Position numbers and translations under genes: made by a program. A stretch of 61,219 nucleotides of DNA, from NCBI RefSeq assembly GCF_000332155.1, contig NZ_KB235903.1, positions 2,112,209 to 2,173,427 of the forward strand. Reading direction: 5' to 3'. Below the pieces are notes generated by a model. The model was given only the letters and a program-made list of their open reading frames with translations, made no database searches and was not told the DNA's origin. This document shows, piece after piece, positions 8,550-18,209 of the stretch; positions within the stretch are counted from its first letter, which is position 1; every line of letters starts with the position of its first letter. The stretch comes from Kamptonema formosum PCC 6407 (GTDB lineage: Bacteria; Cyanobacteriota; Cyanobacteriia; Cyanobacteriales; Microcoleaceae).

Positions 8550-9995
8550 TTATGGTAAAAGATGTTGACTTCGTGCTGATTTTACCCAATTTGGGTATTC
8601 AGTTGTCAGCAAATCATATAATTCTTCATCGGCAATAGCTTCGGGATCTTCTACACTAAAAAAATCGGCATTATCTAAGTAGCCATTTTTCATTTCATCA
8701 AGTTGCTCTAAAAAGCTAAAATCGCTTGTCATCGCCTTTGAAAACCAACCACCAATTCCCTTACTTTTTACATCCTTACTCGACTTGCCAATCGCCATAA
8801 ACTGCCAAAATATTGGCTCATAAGATGACCATTTTAAATGTTGTTTAGTATCTTGCTCGTCAGCAGTAGCTCCATCTGTGACAAACATAACATAAACAGG
8901 TCGATCTGCGGCAATGGGTGAGTTGCGGATTTGTCCATGACCATCAGGAAAATAGAAATTTCTGATCTCTTTCATTACTTTCCCATAATAAGTCCACCCT
9001 TCTAAAGGATATTGATGTAGTATATTGTGAATAAAGTTGGGAAAATTATCTACCGTCATTTCACCCGGATTGTGGGCATTAGCTCCAAACAGAAATATAT
9101 CAATAGAACCATCGTCATCAAATCGACATCCTAAAGCCAGAATCTTCTCTGCTAAGCGCTGAATTTTTCCAGAATTGTAGAGGGAGGTCATAGACGAAGA
9201 AATATCAAGACAAAGCGCTACTTTAGCCTGATGATTTGTTAAATTAGCTTTTGCCAGCGAGATATCTACTTTCTTAACAAGGTCAAAAATGTGCGGCGCT
9301 TTCTCCTCAAGCTTTTTCTCTAACATAATAGCTTTCAGATTTTTGTTGCCATGTTCAGGATGTGGTAATTTAGGTAACGTAGGTTCTACTTTTTTCTCGG
9401 ACTGTTTAATCTCTACGTAATATTTATCCACAAAACTTTGTAATCCCTGTTTATAACCTTGTCCTACGGCCTGAAATCTCCAGGTTCCATCCTTTCTATA
9501 AAATCGTCCAAATTCTACGGCTGTTTCTTCTGAAAAAGCCTCTTGTAAATCATACCGTGCTAGCTCAATTCCTGTATCTAGATCGTAAAATCGAATAAAA
9601 GCTATTTTGATTTGACTGAAGTTTTGATTTTTTGCCTGTCCTTCGTGAATAGTGACAACAAAAATCATTTCTTCAATCACCGAATTTACCTTAGCCAAAT
9701 TTACATAAATTGTCGCGTCATCCCCTTCAGTTTGCCCATATCTATTGTCTCCAGAGTGTCTTAAAGAATCATCCAAAGATTGAAGGTTGTTGTAAAATAT
9801 AAAATATTTTTCGTCGGGAACTTTGCCATCATCTCCTAACATAAAGACAGAGGAATCAATGTCATATTTATCATTAGTTTTCGAGCCACTTAAGCCCTTC
9901 TCTACTTTCCATCCAAGGGCTATAGCCACCTTGGTTAAATTGGGAGCTTCTTGAGAAAGATTAAACCTTTCGCCCTTCTTTAATTGAATTGACAT
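8550..9995 (-). CDS. terF: TerF-like protein: TerD domain fused to a vWA domain
   Basis: A 481-residue two-domain protein. Residues 1 to about 205 are a TerD domain with an HSGDNRYGQTEGDDATI loop. A charged linker leads to a von Willebrand A domain (about 258-450) with the metal-ion site DISSS near residue 264 and downstream Thr/Asp positions such as VTDGATADEQD. This architecture is that of TerF, thought to act as a metal-dependent scaffold in Ter systems. The ORF reaches 10034, but a GAGGA ribosome site favours the ATG at 9995. It lies between two single-domain terD genes on the same strand. Confidence 0.92.
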   Translation of the reverse strand: MSIQLKKGERFNLSQEAPNLTKVAIALGWKVEKGLSGSKTNDKYDIDSSVFMLGDDGKVPDEKYFIFYNNLQSLDDSLRHSGDNRYGQTEGDDATIYVNLAKVNSVIEEMIFVVTIHEGQAKNQNFSQIKIAFIRFYDLDTGIELARYDLQEAFSEETAVEFGRFYRKDGTWRFQAVGQGYKQGLQSFVDKYYVEIKQSEKKVEPTLPKLPHPEHGNKNLKAIMLEKKLEEKAPHIFDLVKKVDISLAKANLTNHQAKVALCLDISSSMTSLYNSGKIQRLAEKILALGCRFDDDGSIDIFLFGANAHNPGEMTVDNFPNFIHNILHQYPLEGWTYYGKVMKEIRNFYFPDGHGQIRNSPIAADRPVYVMFVTDGATADEQDTKQHLKWSSYEPIFWQFMAIGKSSKDVKSKGIGGWFSKAMTSDFSFLEQLDEMKNGYLDNADFFSVEDPEAIADEELYDLLTTEYPNWVKSARSQHLLP

Positions 9996-10100
9996 TTTGT
10001 TTATATCCTCATTCAGTCTGATTACTAAAATCAAGGGGAATATTCACCCCTATTTTGAATTTCCCCTTGATATATTTACCTTAGCTTGATAGAGTTTGTG

Positions 10101-10670
10101 TTAGGCATATTTGTCTACAAAACTTTGCAAACCAGCATTAAAACCTTGTCCTACTGCTTGGAATCTCCATTCGCCATCTTTCTTGTATAGCCGTCCAAAC
10201 TCAATGGCTGTTTCTCTGGAAAAATCCTCATCTAGATCGTACTTAGTTACTTCTGTGGAGGTAGTATTGTCGTAAATCCTGATAAAAGCATTCCTGACTT
10301 GACCAAAGTTTTGTCTTCTAGTTTCAGCTTCATGGATAGTGACAACAAAAACAATTTCTTCCACAGAAGCATCTACTTTGGATAAATCAATTAGAACTGT
10401 CTCATCATCTCCTTGACCTTCTCCGGTTCTACTATCTCCCAAATGTTGTACTGAACCATTTGGGGATTCTTTATTATTGTAAAAAACGAAGTATTTTTCG
10501 CTAGGAAGTTTCGCATTTGCACCCAGCATAAATACAGAAGCGTCCAAATCAAAGGCCGCTCCAGTATCGGTAGCATTGATATCCCATCCTAAACCAATAC
10601 CAGCATTCTTTAACCCTGGTGCTTCTTTGGAAAGATTGATTCTCTCGCCTTTGCTCAGATTGATAGACAT
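10101..10670 (-). CDS. terE: TerD/TerE-family stress protein
   Basis: Single TerD-domain protein of 189 residues, close to the one at 5310-5885 (same GLGWDINATDTGAAFDLDAS block, HLGDSRTGEGQGDDETV acidic loop and VTIHEAETRRQNFGQVRNAF segment). These paralogues probably arose by duplication inside the cluster. It leads the terE-terF-terD run on the minus strand, with about 105 bases to the terF-like start. The deformylase gene lies just upstream on the same strand. Which of TerD or TerE it corresponds to cannot be told from sequence alone. Confidence 0.92.
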   Translation of the reverse strand: MSINLSKGERINLSKEAPGLKNAGIGLGWDINATDTGAAFDLDASVFMLGANAKLPSEKYFVFYNNKESPNGSVQHLGDSRTGEGQGDDETVLIDLSKVDASVEEIVFVVTIHEAETRRQNFGQVRNAFIRIYDNTTSTEVTKYDLDEDFSRETAIEFGRLYKKDGEWRFQAVGQGFNAGLQSFVDKYA

Positions 10671-10724
10671 CTATATTACCTTGGTAAACTCAACAACTTT
10701 CACTAATATCAACTATAGCAAATT

Positions 10725-11258
10725 TCACAGCTTTTTGACAATTTGCTCTTGATATTCTTCTTCGGCCATTAGTTCTTGGGCATTTTCCACTCTGTCTAAA
10801 AATACGAGCCCATCTAAATGGTCGTATTCATGTTGAAAAATTCTGGCTACAAAATCCCTCAATTCTTGTCGATGCAGCTTTCCATCACGAGCCGTATATT
10901 CAATCTCAATCGCTTGATATCTCGGTACTAACCCGCGAATTCCCGGAATGCTCAAGCAACCCTCCCAGTCTTTGACGACATCATTTGAGCGTGCAATAAT
11001 TTGGGGATTAATCATCGCTGTAGGTTCCATTGTTGGTGCTTGTGGATAGCGAGTACTAGGACGTGAGGCGACGATCAATAAGCGGTAAGATTGAGCAACT
11101 TGAGGGGCCGCAATCCCCACGCCATTAGCATTTTGTGCTGTATGAATTAAGTTGTCAATCAGTTTTTGCAACTGCTCATCTTCAAGATTTTCGATAGTTT
11201 GAGCTTGGCGACGCAGTACGGGATTACCTAATTGAGAGATTTGTAATATTTCAGCCAT
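10725..11258 (-). CDS. def: Peptide deformylase
   Basis: Metalloenzyme that removes the formyl group from the N-terminal methionine of new proteins. All three metal-site motifs are present in the 177-residue chain: GVGIAAPQ (motif 1), EGCLS (motif 2, with the Cys ligand) and QHEYDH (motif 3, two His ligands and the catalytic Glu). It lies only 54 bases upstream of a terE-like gene on the same strand, so read-through into the Ter genes is possible. The upstream side is a long heptamer array rather than an ordinary promoter region. Whether this is the only deformylase is unknown. Confidence 0.95.
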   Translation of the reverse strand: MAEILQISQLGNPVLRRQAQTIENLEDEQLQKLIDNLIHTAQNANGVGIAAPQVAQSYRLLIVASRPSTRYPQAPTMEPTAMINPQIIARSNDVVKDWEGCLSIPGIRGLVPRYQAIEIEYTARDGKLHRQELRDFVARIFQHEYDHLDGLVFLDRVENAQELMAEEEYQEQIVKKL

Positions 11259-11280
11259 GATTTACTGTTAATTCATGTGA

Positions 11281-11440
11281 ATTGGTAATTGTTAGTTGTT
11301 AGTTGTTAGTTGTTAGTTGTTAGTTGTTAGTTGTTAGTTGTTAGTTGTTAGTTGTTAGTTGTTAGTTGTTAGTTGTTAGTTGGTAATTGCTAATTGCTAA
11401 TTGCTAATTGCTAATTGCTAATTGCTAATTGCTAATTACC
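11281..11440. repeat. Heptamer arrays TTAGTTG and TAATTGC between def and htrA
   Basis: About 13 tandem TTAGTTG units run directly into about eight TAATTGC units. It is the longest pure heptamer array in the window and fills the leader region upstream of def. A short CCTAGCC run follows at about 11470-11495. Confidence 0.95.
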
Positions 11441-11504
11441 CCCTATCTTCCCCATCTCCCTCTCTCTTTCCCTAGCCCCTAGCCCCTAGCACCTAGTCCC
11501 TTCT

Positions 11505-12755
11505 TTAGCGGGCAGATTGAACTGGGAGATTTCCTGGTTTTACTTCCAAATTAATCAGCTTACCATCGCGGTTTACCTCTACTTGTAAAGAAGTACCAAC
11601 TTTAGTATTCTGTACCAATTTTTGCACCGATTCCGATTTGAGCATGGGCTGATTATTGATCTTCTGAATGACATCTCCCGGCCGGAAACCTGCCCTAGCA
11701 GCAGGAGAAGCAGGAACAACGCTGTTAATTAAAATTCCTTCGCTAACATTGACACGAATTCTGCTATTCGGATCGTTGTTAACTAGCTGCTGAATTTCGG
11801 GTGTCAGCGTCGCCATCTCAATACCTAAATAAGCGTGTTCAACTTTGCCTGTTGTAATCAATTGTTGAGCAATTTGCTGTGCTTCATTAATAGGAATTGC
11901 AAATCCCAATCCTTGAGCACCGCTGATAATTGCCGTGTTCATACCAATCACTTCACCAGCAGCATTCAATAGTGGGCCGCCTGAATTTCCGGGATTAATT
12001 GCTGCATCAGTTTGAATAAAGCCAATCCGCTTATCTGGGACACCCACATCGCGACTAGAGCGGCCTGTAGCACTGATGATCCCAGCAGTTACCGAGTTAT
12101 CTAAACCCAAAGGATTACCGATCGCGATCGCCCATTCCCCAGGTAACAATTGGTCAGAGTTTCCTACCTTCGCAATTGGCAGCTTATCGGCCTCAATCTT
12201 CACCACTGCCACATCCGTTACTCGATCTTCCCCCAAAACTTTCCCCTCAAAGGTGCGACCGTCCTTGAGTGTCACACTTACTGTATCTGCCCCATCTACA
12301 ACGTGAGCATTAGTGAGTACCTGACCATCAGCACTGATTACAAAACCGGAACCAGTTCCCCGCTCAACCCGTCCTCTACCTTGTGGTTGTTCTCCCCTAA
12401 AAAAATCTTCAGGAGATTGTCCATCCAACCCTAGTCCTCCCGATCCTACCCGTCGAGAAGAGTCAATCCGAACCACCGCCGGCCCGACTTTCTGCACCGC
12501 CGCCGCAATAAAATTCTCCTCACCGGGAGCGATCGGCAGGGGAAGTTGTGAGACGATCTGAGCCTGAGAATTGCTATTGTCAGAAGGAATTTTGACTTGC
12601 GGTTGGTCAAGTTTCTGCTCTATTCGGTTCTGAGCAGAAACAGGTATTTTCGACAATACTAAGCGATCGCCAATTAGCGCCGCTCCTGCTCCCGTCACCA
12701 AAAGCAATATATAAATCGTCGGTTGTTTCCAAAATTTGCCAGTTGAACTATTCAT
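11505..12755 (-). CDS. HtrA/Deg-type serine protease with one PDZ domain
   Basis: Periplasmic or thylakoid-associated stress protease of the HtrA (HhoA/HhoB/HtrA) group. Residues 13-30 form a signal anchor. The trypsin-like domain carries the triad His151 (TNAHVV), Asp181 (VTDVAVV) and Ser258 (GNSGGP), and one PDZ domain occupies roughly residues 305-410. At 416 residues from the ATG at 12755 it has the normal length for cyanobacterial members; a TTG at 12776 in frame would add seven residues. It is on the same strand as def and the ter genes but separated from them by heptamer arrays. Which of the three paralogues it represents is not decided. Confidence 0.93.
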   Translation of the reverse strand: MNSSTGKFWKQPTIYILLLVTGAGAALIGDRLVLSKIPVSAQNRIEQKLDQPQVKIPSDNSNSQAQIVSQLPLPIAPGEENFIAAAVQKVGPAVVRIDSSRRVGSGGLGLDGQSPEDFFRGEQPQGRGRVERGTGSGFVISADGQVLTNAHVVDGADTVSVTLKDGRTFEGKVLGEDRVTDVAVVKIEADKLPIAKVGNSDQLLPGEWAIAIGNPLGLDNSVTAGIISATGRSSRDVGVPDKRIGFIQTDAAINPGNSGGPLLNAAGEVIGMNTAIISGAQGLGFAIPINEAQQIAQQLITTGKVEHAYLGIEMATLTPEIQQLVNNDPNSRIRVNVSEGILINSVVPASPAARAGFRPGDVIQKINNQPMLKSESVQKLVQNTKVGTSLQVEVNRDGKLINLEVKPGNLPVQSAR

Positions 12756-12924
12756 CGCGACCCCATTAGCCAACAAGCTAAATTACAACAGTTGCAGATT
12801 CAATCCCCGATTGTACTTTGTAAACTATTGTGTACTTTCAGGATACTTCCTTAACTTTAGCATTTCCAAGGCAGAAGGAAAGGATGGAAGAGATAGGGAG
12901 ATAACGACTTTTGAGTTGCGAATT

Positions 12925-13052
12925 CCCCACCCTCCCCATCTCCCCCATCCTCCCCATCTCCCCCACCCTCCCCATCTCCCCCCATCTCCCCCATCTCCCC
13001 CATCCTCCCCATCTCCCCCGCTCCCCCGCTCCCCATCTCCCCTGCTCAAGAG
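12925..13052. repeat. CCCCATCTCC minisatellite upstream of gatA
   Basis: Degenerate tandem units of CCCCATCTCC, CCCCATCC and CCCCGCTC fill the middle of the 370-base gap between htrA and gatA. Open frames across it in all directions encode only Pro/His/Ser or Gly/Arg-rich low complexity and are not genes. The rest of the gap shows nothing clear, apart from the sequence that must hold the two divergent promoters. Confidence 0.9.
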
Positions 13053-13128
13053 CTCCCCAATGGGTACAATTGCCAGGTATATTGGCTAAGGAGCTTTAAC
13101 TAGACTAGAAAAGATATAAGGAACAAGC

Positions 13129-14592
13129 ATGGCATCCATCCGCGAGTTGCACCAACAACTGGTTAATAAAGAACGCTCTGCTGTTGAAATCGCTCAAGAA
13201 GCACTAGATCGCGTTCACCAGCTAGAGCCGAAGTTGCGAAGCTTCCTGCACGTAACAGCAGACAAAGCCTTAGAGCAAGCTCGCAAGGTGGACGCTCAAA
13301 TCGCCGCAGGAGAAAACATTGGTCTGCTGGCGGGAATTCCCATTGCCGTTAAAGACAATATGTGTACCCAAGGGATACCCACAACTTGCGGTTCCCGGAT
13401 ATTGAAAGACTTTGTGCCACCCTACGATGCTACAGTCGTCTCCAAACTGGAGGCTACTGGTGCAGTTTGCTTGGGTAAAACCAACATGGACGAGTTTGCG
13501 ATGGGGAGTTCCACAGAAACCTCAGCGTATCAACTGACGGCAAACCCTTGGGATTTGGAACGAGTGCCCGGCGGCTCTTCTGGCGGTTCAGCGGCGGCGG
13601 TGGCGGCCCGCGAATGCGTGGTAGCCTTGGGTTCCGATACGGGAGGTTCTATCCGCCAGCCGGCCTCATTTTGTGGTGTAGTGGGGATGAAACCGACTTA
13701 TGGGTTAGTTTCTCGCTATGGTTTAGTGGCTTACGCTTCTTCTCTGGATCAAATTGGGCCTTTTGGTCGGACAGTGGAGGATGCAGCGATTATGCTAGGT
13801 GCGATCGCAGGCTACGACTCTAAGGACTCCACCAGCCTCAACGTCTCCGTCCCCGACTACCTGACGGCCCTGAGACCGAATTTGCGGCCCAAAGGTCAAA
13901 TTAGAATTGGCGTGATTAAAGAAACCTTTGGCGTAGGTTTAGACTCCGTAGTTGAAAAAGCTGTCACCAAAGCGATCGAGAAAATGCAAGAATTGGGCGC
14001 AGAAATACAAGTTATTTCTTGTCCCCGATTCCGTTACGGTTTGCCTACCTACTACATCATTGCTCCCTCAGAAGCTTCGGCAAATTTAGCTAGATACGAC
14101 GGTGTAAAGTACGGTTTCCGAACTCCAGACCCAGATAATTTGTTAGAAATGTATGCCAAAACTCGCGCTGAAGGTTTCGGAACAGAAGTCAAGCGGCGGA
14201 TTATGATTGGCACTTATGCTCTGTCGGCTGGTTACTATGACGCTTACTATCTCAAGGCTCAAAAAGTTCGGACTTTGATTAAAGAAGACTTTGATAAAGC
14301 CTTTGCTCAAGTAGACATTTTAGTATGTCCTACTGCTCCGACTACAGCTTTCAAAGCCGGTGAGAAAACTGACGATCCTTTGAGTATGTACTTGTCCGAC
14401 TTAATGACTATTCCAGTGAATCTGGCTGGTTTGCCCGCATTAAGTATGCCTTGCGGCTTTGACGAAAATGGGATGCCAATAGGGATGCAAATGATTGGCA
14501 AAGTATTGCAAGAATCACGGCTGTTTGAGGTAGCTTATGCCTACGAGCAATCAACTACTTGGCATCAGCGCCTTCCTCAAATTTCAATGTAG
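13129..14592 (+). CDS. gatA: Glutamyl-tRNA(Gln) amidotransferase subunit A
   Basis: Amidase subunit of GatCAB, which converts Glu-tRNA(Gln) to Gln-tRNA(Gln) and supplies the ammonia for that step. The amidase signature is clear: catalytic Lys75 (AVKDN), the GGSSGGS loop near residues 147-153 with the cis-Ser, and GSDTGGSIR near 169-177 holding the nucleophilic Ser. At 487 residues it is full length. It stands alone here, without gatB or gatC, as is common in cyanobacteria. An ATG with a moderate purine-rich leader is used as start. Confidence 0.96.
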   Translation: MASIRELHQQLVNKERSAVEIAQEALDRVHQLEPKLRSFLHVTADKALEQARKVDAQIAAGENIGLLAGIPIAVKDNMCTQGIPTTCGSRILKDFVPPYDATVVSKLEATGAVCLGKTNMDEFAMGSSTETSAYQLTANPWDLERVPGGSSGGSAAAVAARECVVALGSDTGGSIRQPASFCGVVGMKPTYGLVSRYGLVAYASSLDQIGPFGRTVEDAAIMLGAIAGYDSKDSTSLNVSVPDYLTALRPNLRPKGQIRIGVIKETFGVGLDSVVEKAVTKAIEKMQELGAEIQVISCPRFRYGLPTYYIIAPSEASANLARYDGVKYGFRTPDPDNLLEMYAKTRAEGFGTEVKRRIMIGTYALSAGYYDAYYLKAQKVRTLIKEDFDKAFAQVDILVCPTAPTTAFKAGEKTDDPLSMYLSDLMTIPVNLAGLPALSMPCGFDENGMPIGMQMIGKVLQESRLFEVAYAYEQSTTWHQRLPQISM

Positions 14593-14599
14593 TAAAATT

Positions 14600-14770
14600 A
14601 GGAATTGGTAATTGGTAATGGCTAATTGGTAATTGGGATACACAGATTTTACAGATTCCTCTGATTTCACAGAGTAAATAATCAGGACTCTAACTAATCC
14701 GTGTAATCCGTGTAATCGGTAAAATCCGTGTTCATAATTGGTAATTGCTAATTGCTAATGGTTAATTCAG
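14600..14770. repeat. Heptamer arrays flanking an imperfect palindrome
   Basis: TAATTGG/TAATGGC units at about 14600-14636 and 14738-14765 flank an imperfect inverted repeat. Its left arm (about 14637-14679) and right arm (about 14693-14731) contain ACACAGATTTTACAGATT and its degenerate complement, AATCCGTG repeats. It could fold into a long hairpin and resembles a dispersed palindromic element. Confidence 0.7.
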
Positions 14771-14856
14771 GAATTACGCAAAACCATCCGTAACGCTGCT
14801 AGAAAATTAAAAGTTAAAAGTTACAAATTAAATTCATCATTTTTAATTTTGCATTT

Positions 14857-15543
14857 TTAATTTTTAATTTTCTTCGGCGAAGGTTCAGTAGGTTTATATC
14901 CTCCTTCTAAGGCAAAGCGAACTAACTGAGAGCGATTTTCTAGTTGTAGCTTGCTGAAGATACTACTAAGATGAGCTTGCACGGTGCGGGGACTTATAAA
15001 AAGGCGATCGCTAATTTGCTTATTTGTATAACCTTGAATCACCTCCCAAAAGACTCTTTCCTCTGCGGGTGTTAAGGGTAAAGGTTGAGACTCCGGTGTT
15101 ACAGTTGGAGGTGGAATCTTTACCTGTTCAACACCAGAGTTTTGGAGCAAGCGGACAATTTCAGCATGAATACGGTGACTCCGCTCCAACTGTCCCTTCA
15201 CTTTAGCTAGTATTTCCTTTGGTTGAAAAGGCTTTACTAGATAGTCATCTCCGCCAATAGAATGACCTTCAACTTTCGATTCTAACTCTCCTTGACCTGA
15301 TAAAAATATAAATGGTACTAACTGACCCAAACGGCTCGAACGCAGGCGACGGCAAAATTCAAACCCGTCCATATGTGGCATCATCACATCTGAAATCACC
15401 AGATCTGGAGGATTGCTTTCAAAAATAGATAGGGCTTCAAGACCTGAACTCGCACATTCAACCTGATATCCTCGGCTTTCCAGATAAATTGCTAAGACTG
15501 CCTGACAGTCTAGTTCGTCGTCAACTACTAATATCTTTTGCAT
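14857..15543 (-). CDS. NarL/LuxR-type response regulator
   Basis: Two-component DNA-binding regulator of 228 residues. The receiver domain has the acidic pair Asp8/Asp9, phospho-acceptor Asp52 (VISDVMMP) and Lys104 (LVKPF). A Pro-rich linker follows, then a C-terminal LuxR-type helix-turn-helix (about 155-215) with the NKQISDRLFISPRTVQAHLS recognition region. It is expected to bind DNA as a dimer after phosphorylation. No kinase is adjacent; the neighbouring upstream gene is another receiver protein on the same strand, about 90 bases away, and the two may act in one pathway. Target genes unknown. Confidence 0.92.
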   Translation of the reverse strand: MQKILVVDDELDCQAVLAIYLESRGYQVECASSGLEALSIFESNPPDLVISDVMMPHMDGFEFCRRLRSSRLGQLVPFIFLSGQGELESKVEGHSIGGDDYLVKPFQPKEILAKVKGQLERSHRIHAEIVRLLQNSGVEQVKIPPPTVTPESQPLPLTPAEERVFWEVIQGYTNKQISDRLFISPRTVQAHLSSIFSKLQLENRSQLVRFALEGGYKPTEPSPKKIKN

Positions 15544-15631
15544 ACTCGCATTTTACCAAGTTGCGTTGCCCATAGTAGCGCCAACCCTTTGCGATCGCCA
15601 TTCCTTACTCCTAATTTAGCGTCGGAGTATA

Positions 15632-17014
15632 TCAATTAGCCCAAAAAGCTGACATTTGGTAGCTCAATCTAGAAGATTTTAAACCTGAAGAAAAAAATTG
15701 ATCCGATCCTTCTTCCTCTGAGATTGGCACCAAATTGATAACTCGACTAGATTTAGACATCAAAGAAGGGGATGATAATCGCTTACCTGCCGTTAAAAAG
15801 GTTTCAAATTCTGCGGCTGGTTTAGCTGGGCTAAACAAATACCCCTGTATGATATCACACTGTTTGTCTCTTAAAAAATCTAATTCTGCCTCAGTTTCTA
15901 CGCCTTCAGCAATCACTGTTAGCTCTAGATTATGAGCGAGTTGAATTACGGCTGTTGTAATTGCTTTATTATGAGCATCGCTGGCAACGTTACTCACAAA
16001 GCATTTATCAATTTTCAAACAATCAAAAGGAAATTGTTTGAGATAACCTAATGAAGCATAGCCAGTTCCAAAATCATCAATTGCGATCCGAATTCCTAGA
16101 GATTTAAGTTCATTTAAAGTAGCAGTAGCGACAGCAACATTTTCCATTACTGCGCTTTCCGTCACCTCTAATTCTAAATTGCCGGGTTCTAAGCCAGTAA
16201 CCTTTAATATTTCAATAATTCGGGGCAAAAGCTGGGGATCGGAGAGTTGACGAACTGATAGATTGACTGATATTCGGAAGTTAGCAAATCCAGAGGCGAT
16301 CCACCAGGCCGTTTGAGTGCAAGCAGTAAATAATACCCACTCTCCCATCTGGATAATTAAGCCTGTCTCTTCTGCTAGGGGAATAAATTCGGCTGGCGAG
16401 ATCGTACCTTTTTCGGGATGGTTCCACCGTACTAAAGCTTCTGCACCGATAATTTCGCCAGTGGCGAGTTCTACCTGTGGCTGATAGTAAACTTCAAATT
16501 CATTCTGTGCTAAAGCGTGGCGGATTTCAATTTCCAGCGCCAATTTCTCATTAGAAATCGTATTGGTAATTACCGACTCATTAACTAGATCGTTCAGCCT
16601 TGCTTCCGCTTGATGAAGTGCTTGAGTGAGAGGTTGAGTGATGGTTTTCCTCTTAGAGAGAATTGACGCGATCGCGCCGAGCAATTCTTCCTTCGTAAAT
16701 GGCTTAGTGAGGTAGTCATCCGCTCCCAATTCCATTCCCCGACGAAATTCAGCCTTGGCGGATTGAGCGGTGAGAAAAATAAACGGAACCGCAGAGGTGA
16801 GTCGGTTTTGGCGCAGGGCTTTGAGCACTTCGTAACCGTCTAGATCGGGCATCTGCACGTCACACAAAATTAAATCTGGGATCTCAGAAAGCGCCACTTT
16901 TACCCCCATCCGACCATTCTCAACAGCACTAACTCGAAAATCGTGGGCTTCCAGCAGTTCCACTAGCGTTTCCCGGATTAGTGATTCGTCTTCAATCACC
17001 AGAATTTTGATCAT
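15632..17014 (-). CDS. Receiver-EAL protein, c-di-GMP phosphodiesterase
   Basis: A 460-residue response regulator whose output domain should hydrolyse cyclic di-GMP. The receiver (1-120) has Asp9, phospho-acceptor Asp52 and Lys104. After a helical linker the EAL domain (about 160-415) carries EAL at 192-194, NLSVRQL, the ELEVTES metal residues and DDFGTGY around Asp313/Asp314, so the catalytic set looks complete. No GGDEF domain is present. A 25-bp palindrome lies just upstream of the start and could be an operator. The neighbour downstream on the same strand is a LuxR-type regulator. Confidence 0.93.
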   Translation of the reverse strand: MIKILVIEDESLIRETLVELLEAHDFRVSAVENGRMGVKVALSEIPDLILCDVQMPDLDGYEVLKALRQNRLTSAVPFIFLTAQSAKAEFRRGMELGADDYLTKPFTKEELLGAIASILSKRKTITQPLTQALHQAEARLNDLVNESVITNTISNEKLALEIEIRHALAQNEFEVYYQPQVELATGEIIGAEALVRWNHPEKGTISPAEFIPLAEETGLIIQMGEWVLFTACTQTAWWIASGFANFRISVNLSVRQLSDPQLLPRIIEILKVTGLEPGNLELEVTESAVMENVAVATATLNELKSLGIRIAIDDFGTGYASLGYLKQFPFDCLKIDKCFVSNVASDAHNKAITTAVIQLAHNLELTVIAEGVETEAELDFLRDKQCDIIQGYLFSPAKPAAEFETFLTAGKRLSSPSLMSKSSRVINLVPISEEEGSDQFFSSGLKSSRLSYQMSAFWAN

Positions 17015-17072
17015 GGTAGTTAAATAACAAATGGCACCTTACTATAGCACAATCAAATTAATCATACTATAC

Positions 17073-17132
17073 TAAATTCACTAATTTAGTGAATTTAGCC
17101 AAATAACCAATAAATACTTAGCCATTTGGCTA
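17073..17132. promoter_or_regulatory. Two palindromes upstream of the REC-EAL gene
   Basis: TAAATTCACTAA at 17073-17084 and its exact complement at 17086-17097 form a perfect 25-bp palindrome around one central base. TAGCCAAAT at 17096-17104 pairs with ATTTGGCTA at 17124-17132. Both lie in the 152-base gap between the nuclease gene and the REC-EAL start at 17014. They could be an operator or the terminator of the upstream gene; there is no T-run on either side. Confidence 0.5.
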
Positions 17133-17166
17133 GGTATTAACTTCTCACTTCAATAGTCTAATATTC

Positions 17167-17964
17167 TTAATCTAATTCTAGAGAAAGTTGCAAATGGCTT
17201 TGTTCTTTCGCCCGATCTGGTAGGGGATCGGGGGGGTCAGTAACAGCAGGACAATAGCGAGTATAGGTACATTTTGTACATTGTTTTCCGGGATTTGGCT
17301 GCCACTCACTATCTGTCCGCAACTGCACTGCAAGTTCGCCAATTGTTGCTTCTACCTGCTGTTTATGTTCGGGAGTAGCTTCAAATACAATTTCTTCTCC
17401 TAGTTGCACGTACAGTAGACTCATTTGCTTCAAACTCTGATGATATTTTTGTTCTAAAGCTAAGTAGTACAACCCGATCTGCAAGTCGATTTCATCGGGG
17501 TCAAAGGCTGGCATAGTTTTAGTGGATTTGTAATCGATTAGTTCTAATCCATCTTCGAGCCAGTCTAGGCGATCGTAGCGACCAGTAATCTTAAAATCTA
17601 CATTGCACAAATTCAAAGTTGCTTGGATTTTTCCTTCTACGGCTAAAGGCTTTCTTAACGATATCAAGGGCGCAATAAATTGGCAGTAATAAGTGTTTAA
17701 AATCTCTGCTCCCGAAGCCTGCAATTCGCTGCTCAAAAGAGAACTCACGCTTTCCCAACATTGGTTAATCCAAGTCATTTTCGGTAACGGATCGAGATAG
17801 TGCCAATCCCAATAAATTTTAGCGAGGGCTGCGTGTAAAGCTTTTCCTAAAGCGGGAGAAACGAAAAAAGCTTTAGTTTTCAATCCTCGTTCGTACTTGA
17901 AATAGTAGGATTTCGGACAGCGGTGATAGTCTTGTAATTTAGTAGCTGAGAGTGGGTAGGGCAT
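17167..17964 (-). CDS. PD-(D/E)XK nuclease, Cas4/RecB-like with Fe-S cysteines
   Basis: A 265-residue nuclease-fold protein. The catalytic core shows an Asp in GRYDRLDW followed by LELIDYKST, the D-(D/E)-x-K pattern of RecB-family exonucleases. Four cysteines fit the iron-sulfur staple of Cas4/AddB/Dna2-type enzymes: Cys16 near the N-terminus, and a C-x2-C-x5-C cluster (CTKCTYTRYC) near residues 233-245. It is expected to process single-stranded DNA ends. There is no CRISPR array or cas gene nearby, so it is more likely a repair-type member than a CRISPR Cas4. A GGGGCTA array begins about 20 bases upstream of the start. Confidence 0.85.
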   Translation of the reverse strand: MPYPLSATKLQDYHRCPKSYYFKYERGLKTKAFFVSPALGKALHAALAKIYWDWHYLDPLPKMTWINQCWESVSSLLSSELQASGAEILNTYYCQFIAPLISLRKPLAVEGKIQATLNLCNVDFKITGRYDRLDWLEDGLELIDYKSTKTMPAFDPDEIDLQIGLYYLALEQKYHQSLKQMSLLYVQLGEEIVFEATPEHKQQVEATIGELAVQLRTDSEWQPNPGKQCTKCTYTRYCPAVTDPPDPLPDRAKEQSHLQLSLELD

Positions 17965-17989
17965 AACTTCAGCAGGAAGAAAGGGGCTA

Positions 17990-18125
17990 GGGGTTAGGGG
18001 CTAGGGGCTAGGGAAGAGGAAGAGGGGGAGGCGGAGATGGGGAGATAGGGGAGATAGGGGAGATGGGGGAGCAGAGGAGCAGGGGAGAAATTTTCGATTA
18101 GCCATTAGCCATTAGCCATTAGCCA
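17990..18125. repeat. GGGGCTA, GGAGATGG and CCATTAG arrays
   Basis: Three tandem classes lie next to each other: GGGGCTA units (about 17990-18015), GGAGATGGGGGAGCAG minisatellite (about 18027-18087) and CCATTAG heptamers (about 18100-18126). Confidence 0.85.
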
Positions 18126-18209
18126 TTAATAATTAATAATGTTATAATTGATAATTAGGGAAAAACAATTAAATTTTACGATCTTTTTTAATGAGAGTTA
18201 GGAGTTTTC

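Noticed and set aside
11281-11440. Heptamer arrays considered as CRISPR or origin iterons
   Set aside because: Units are 7 bp with no spacers, and the same class occurs at a dozen sites in the window, so it is a dispersed tandem repeat.
12825-13049. Gly/Trp-rich frame in the gap before gatA
   Set aside because: It is a translation of the CCCCATCTCC minisatellite.
17167-17964. Nuclease considered as a CRISPR Cas4
   Set aside because: No cas gene or CRISPR array is anywhere in the window, so a general RecB/Cas4-like repair nuclease is the safer call.
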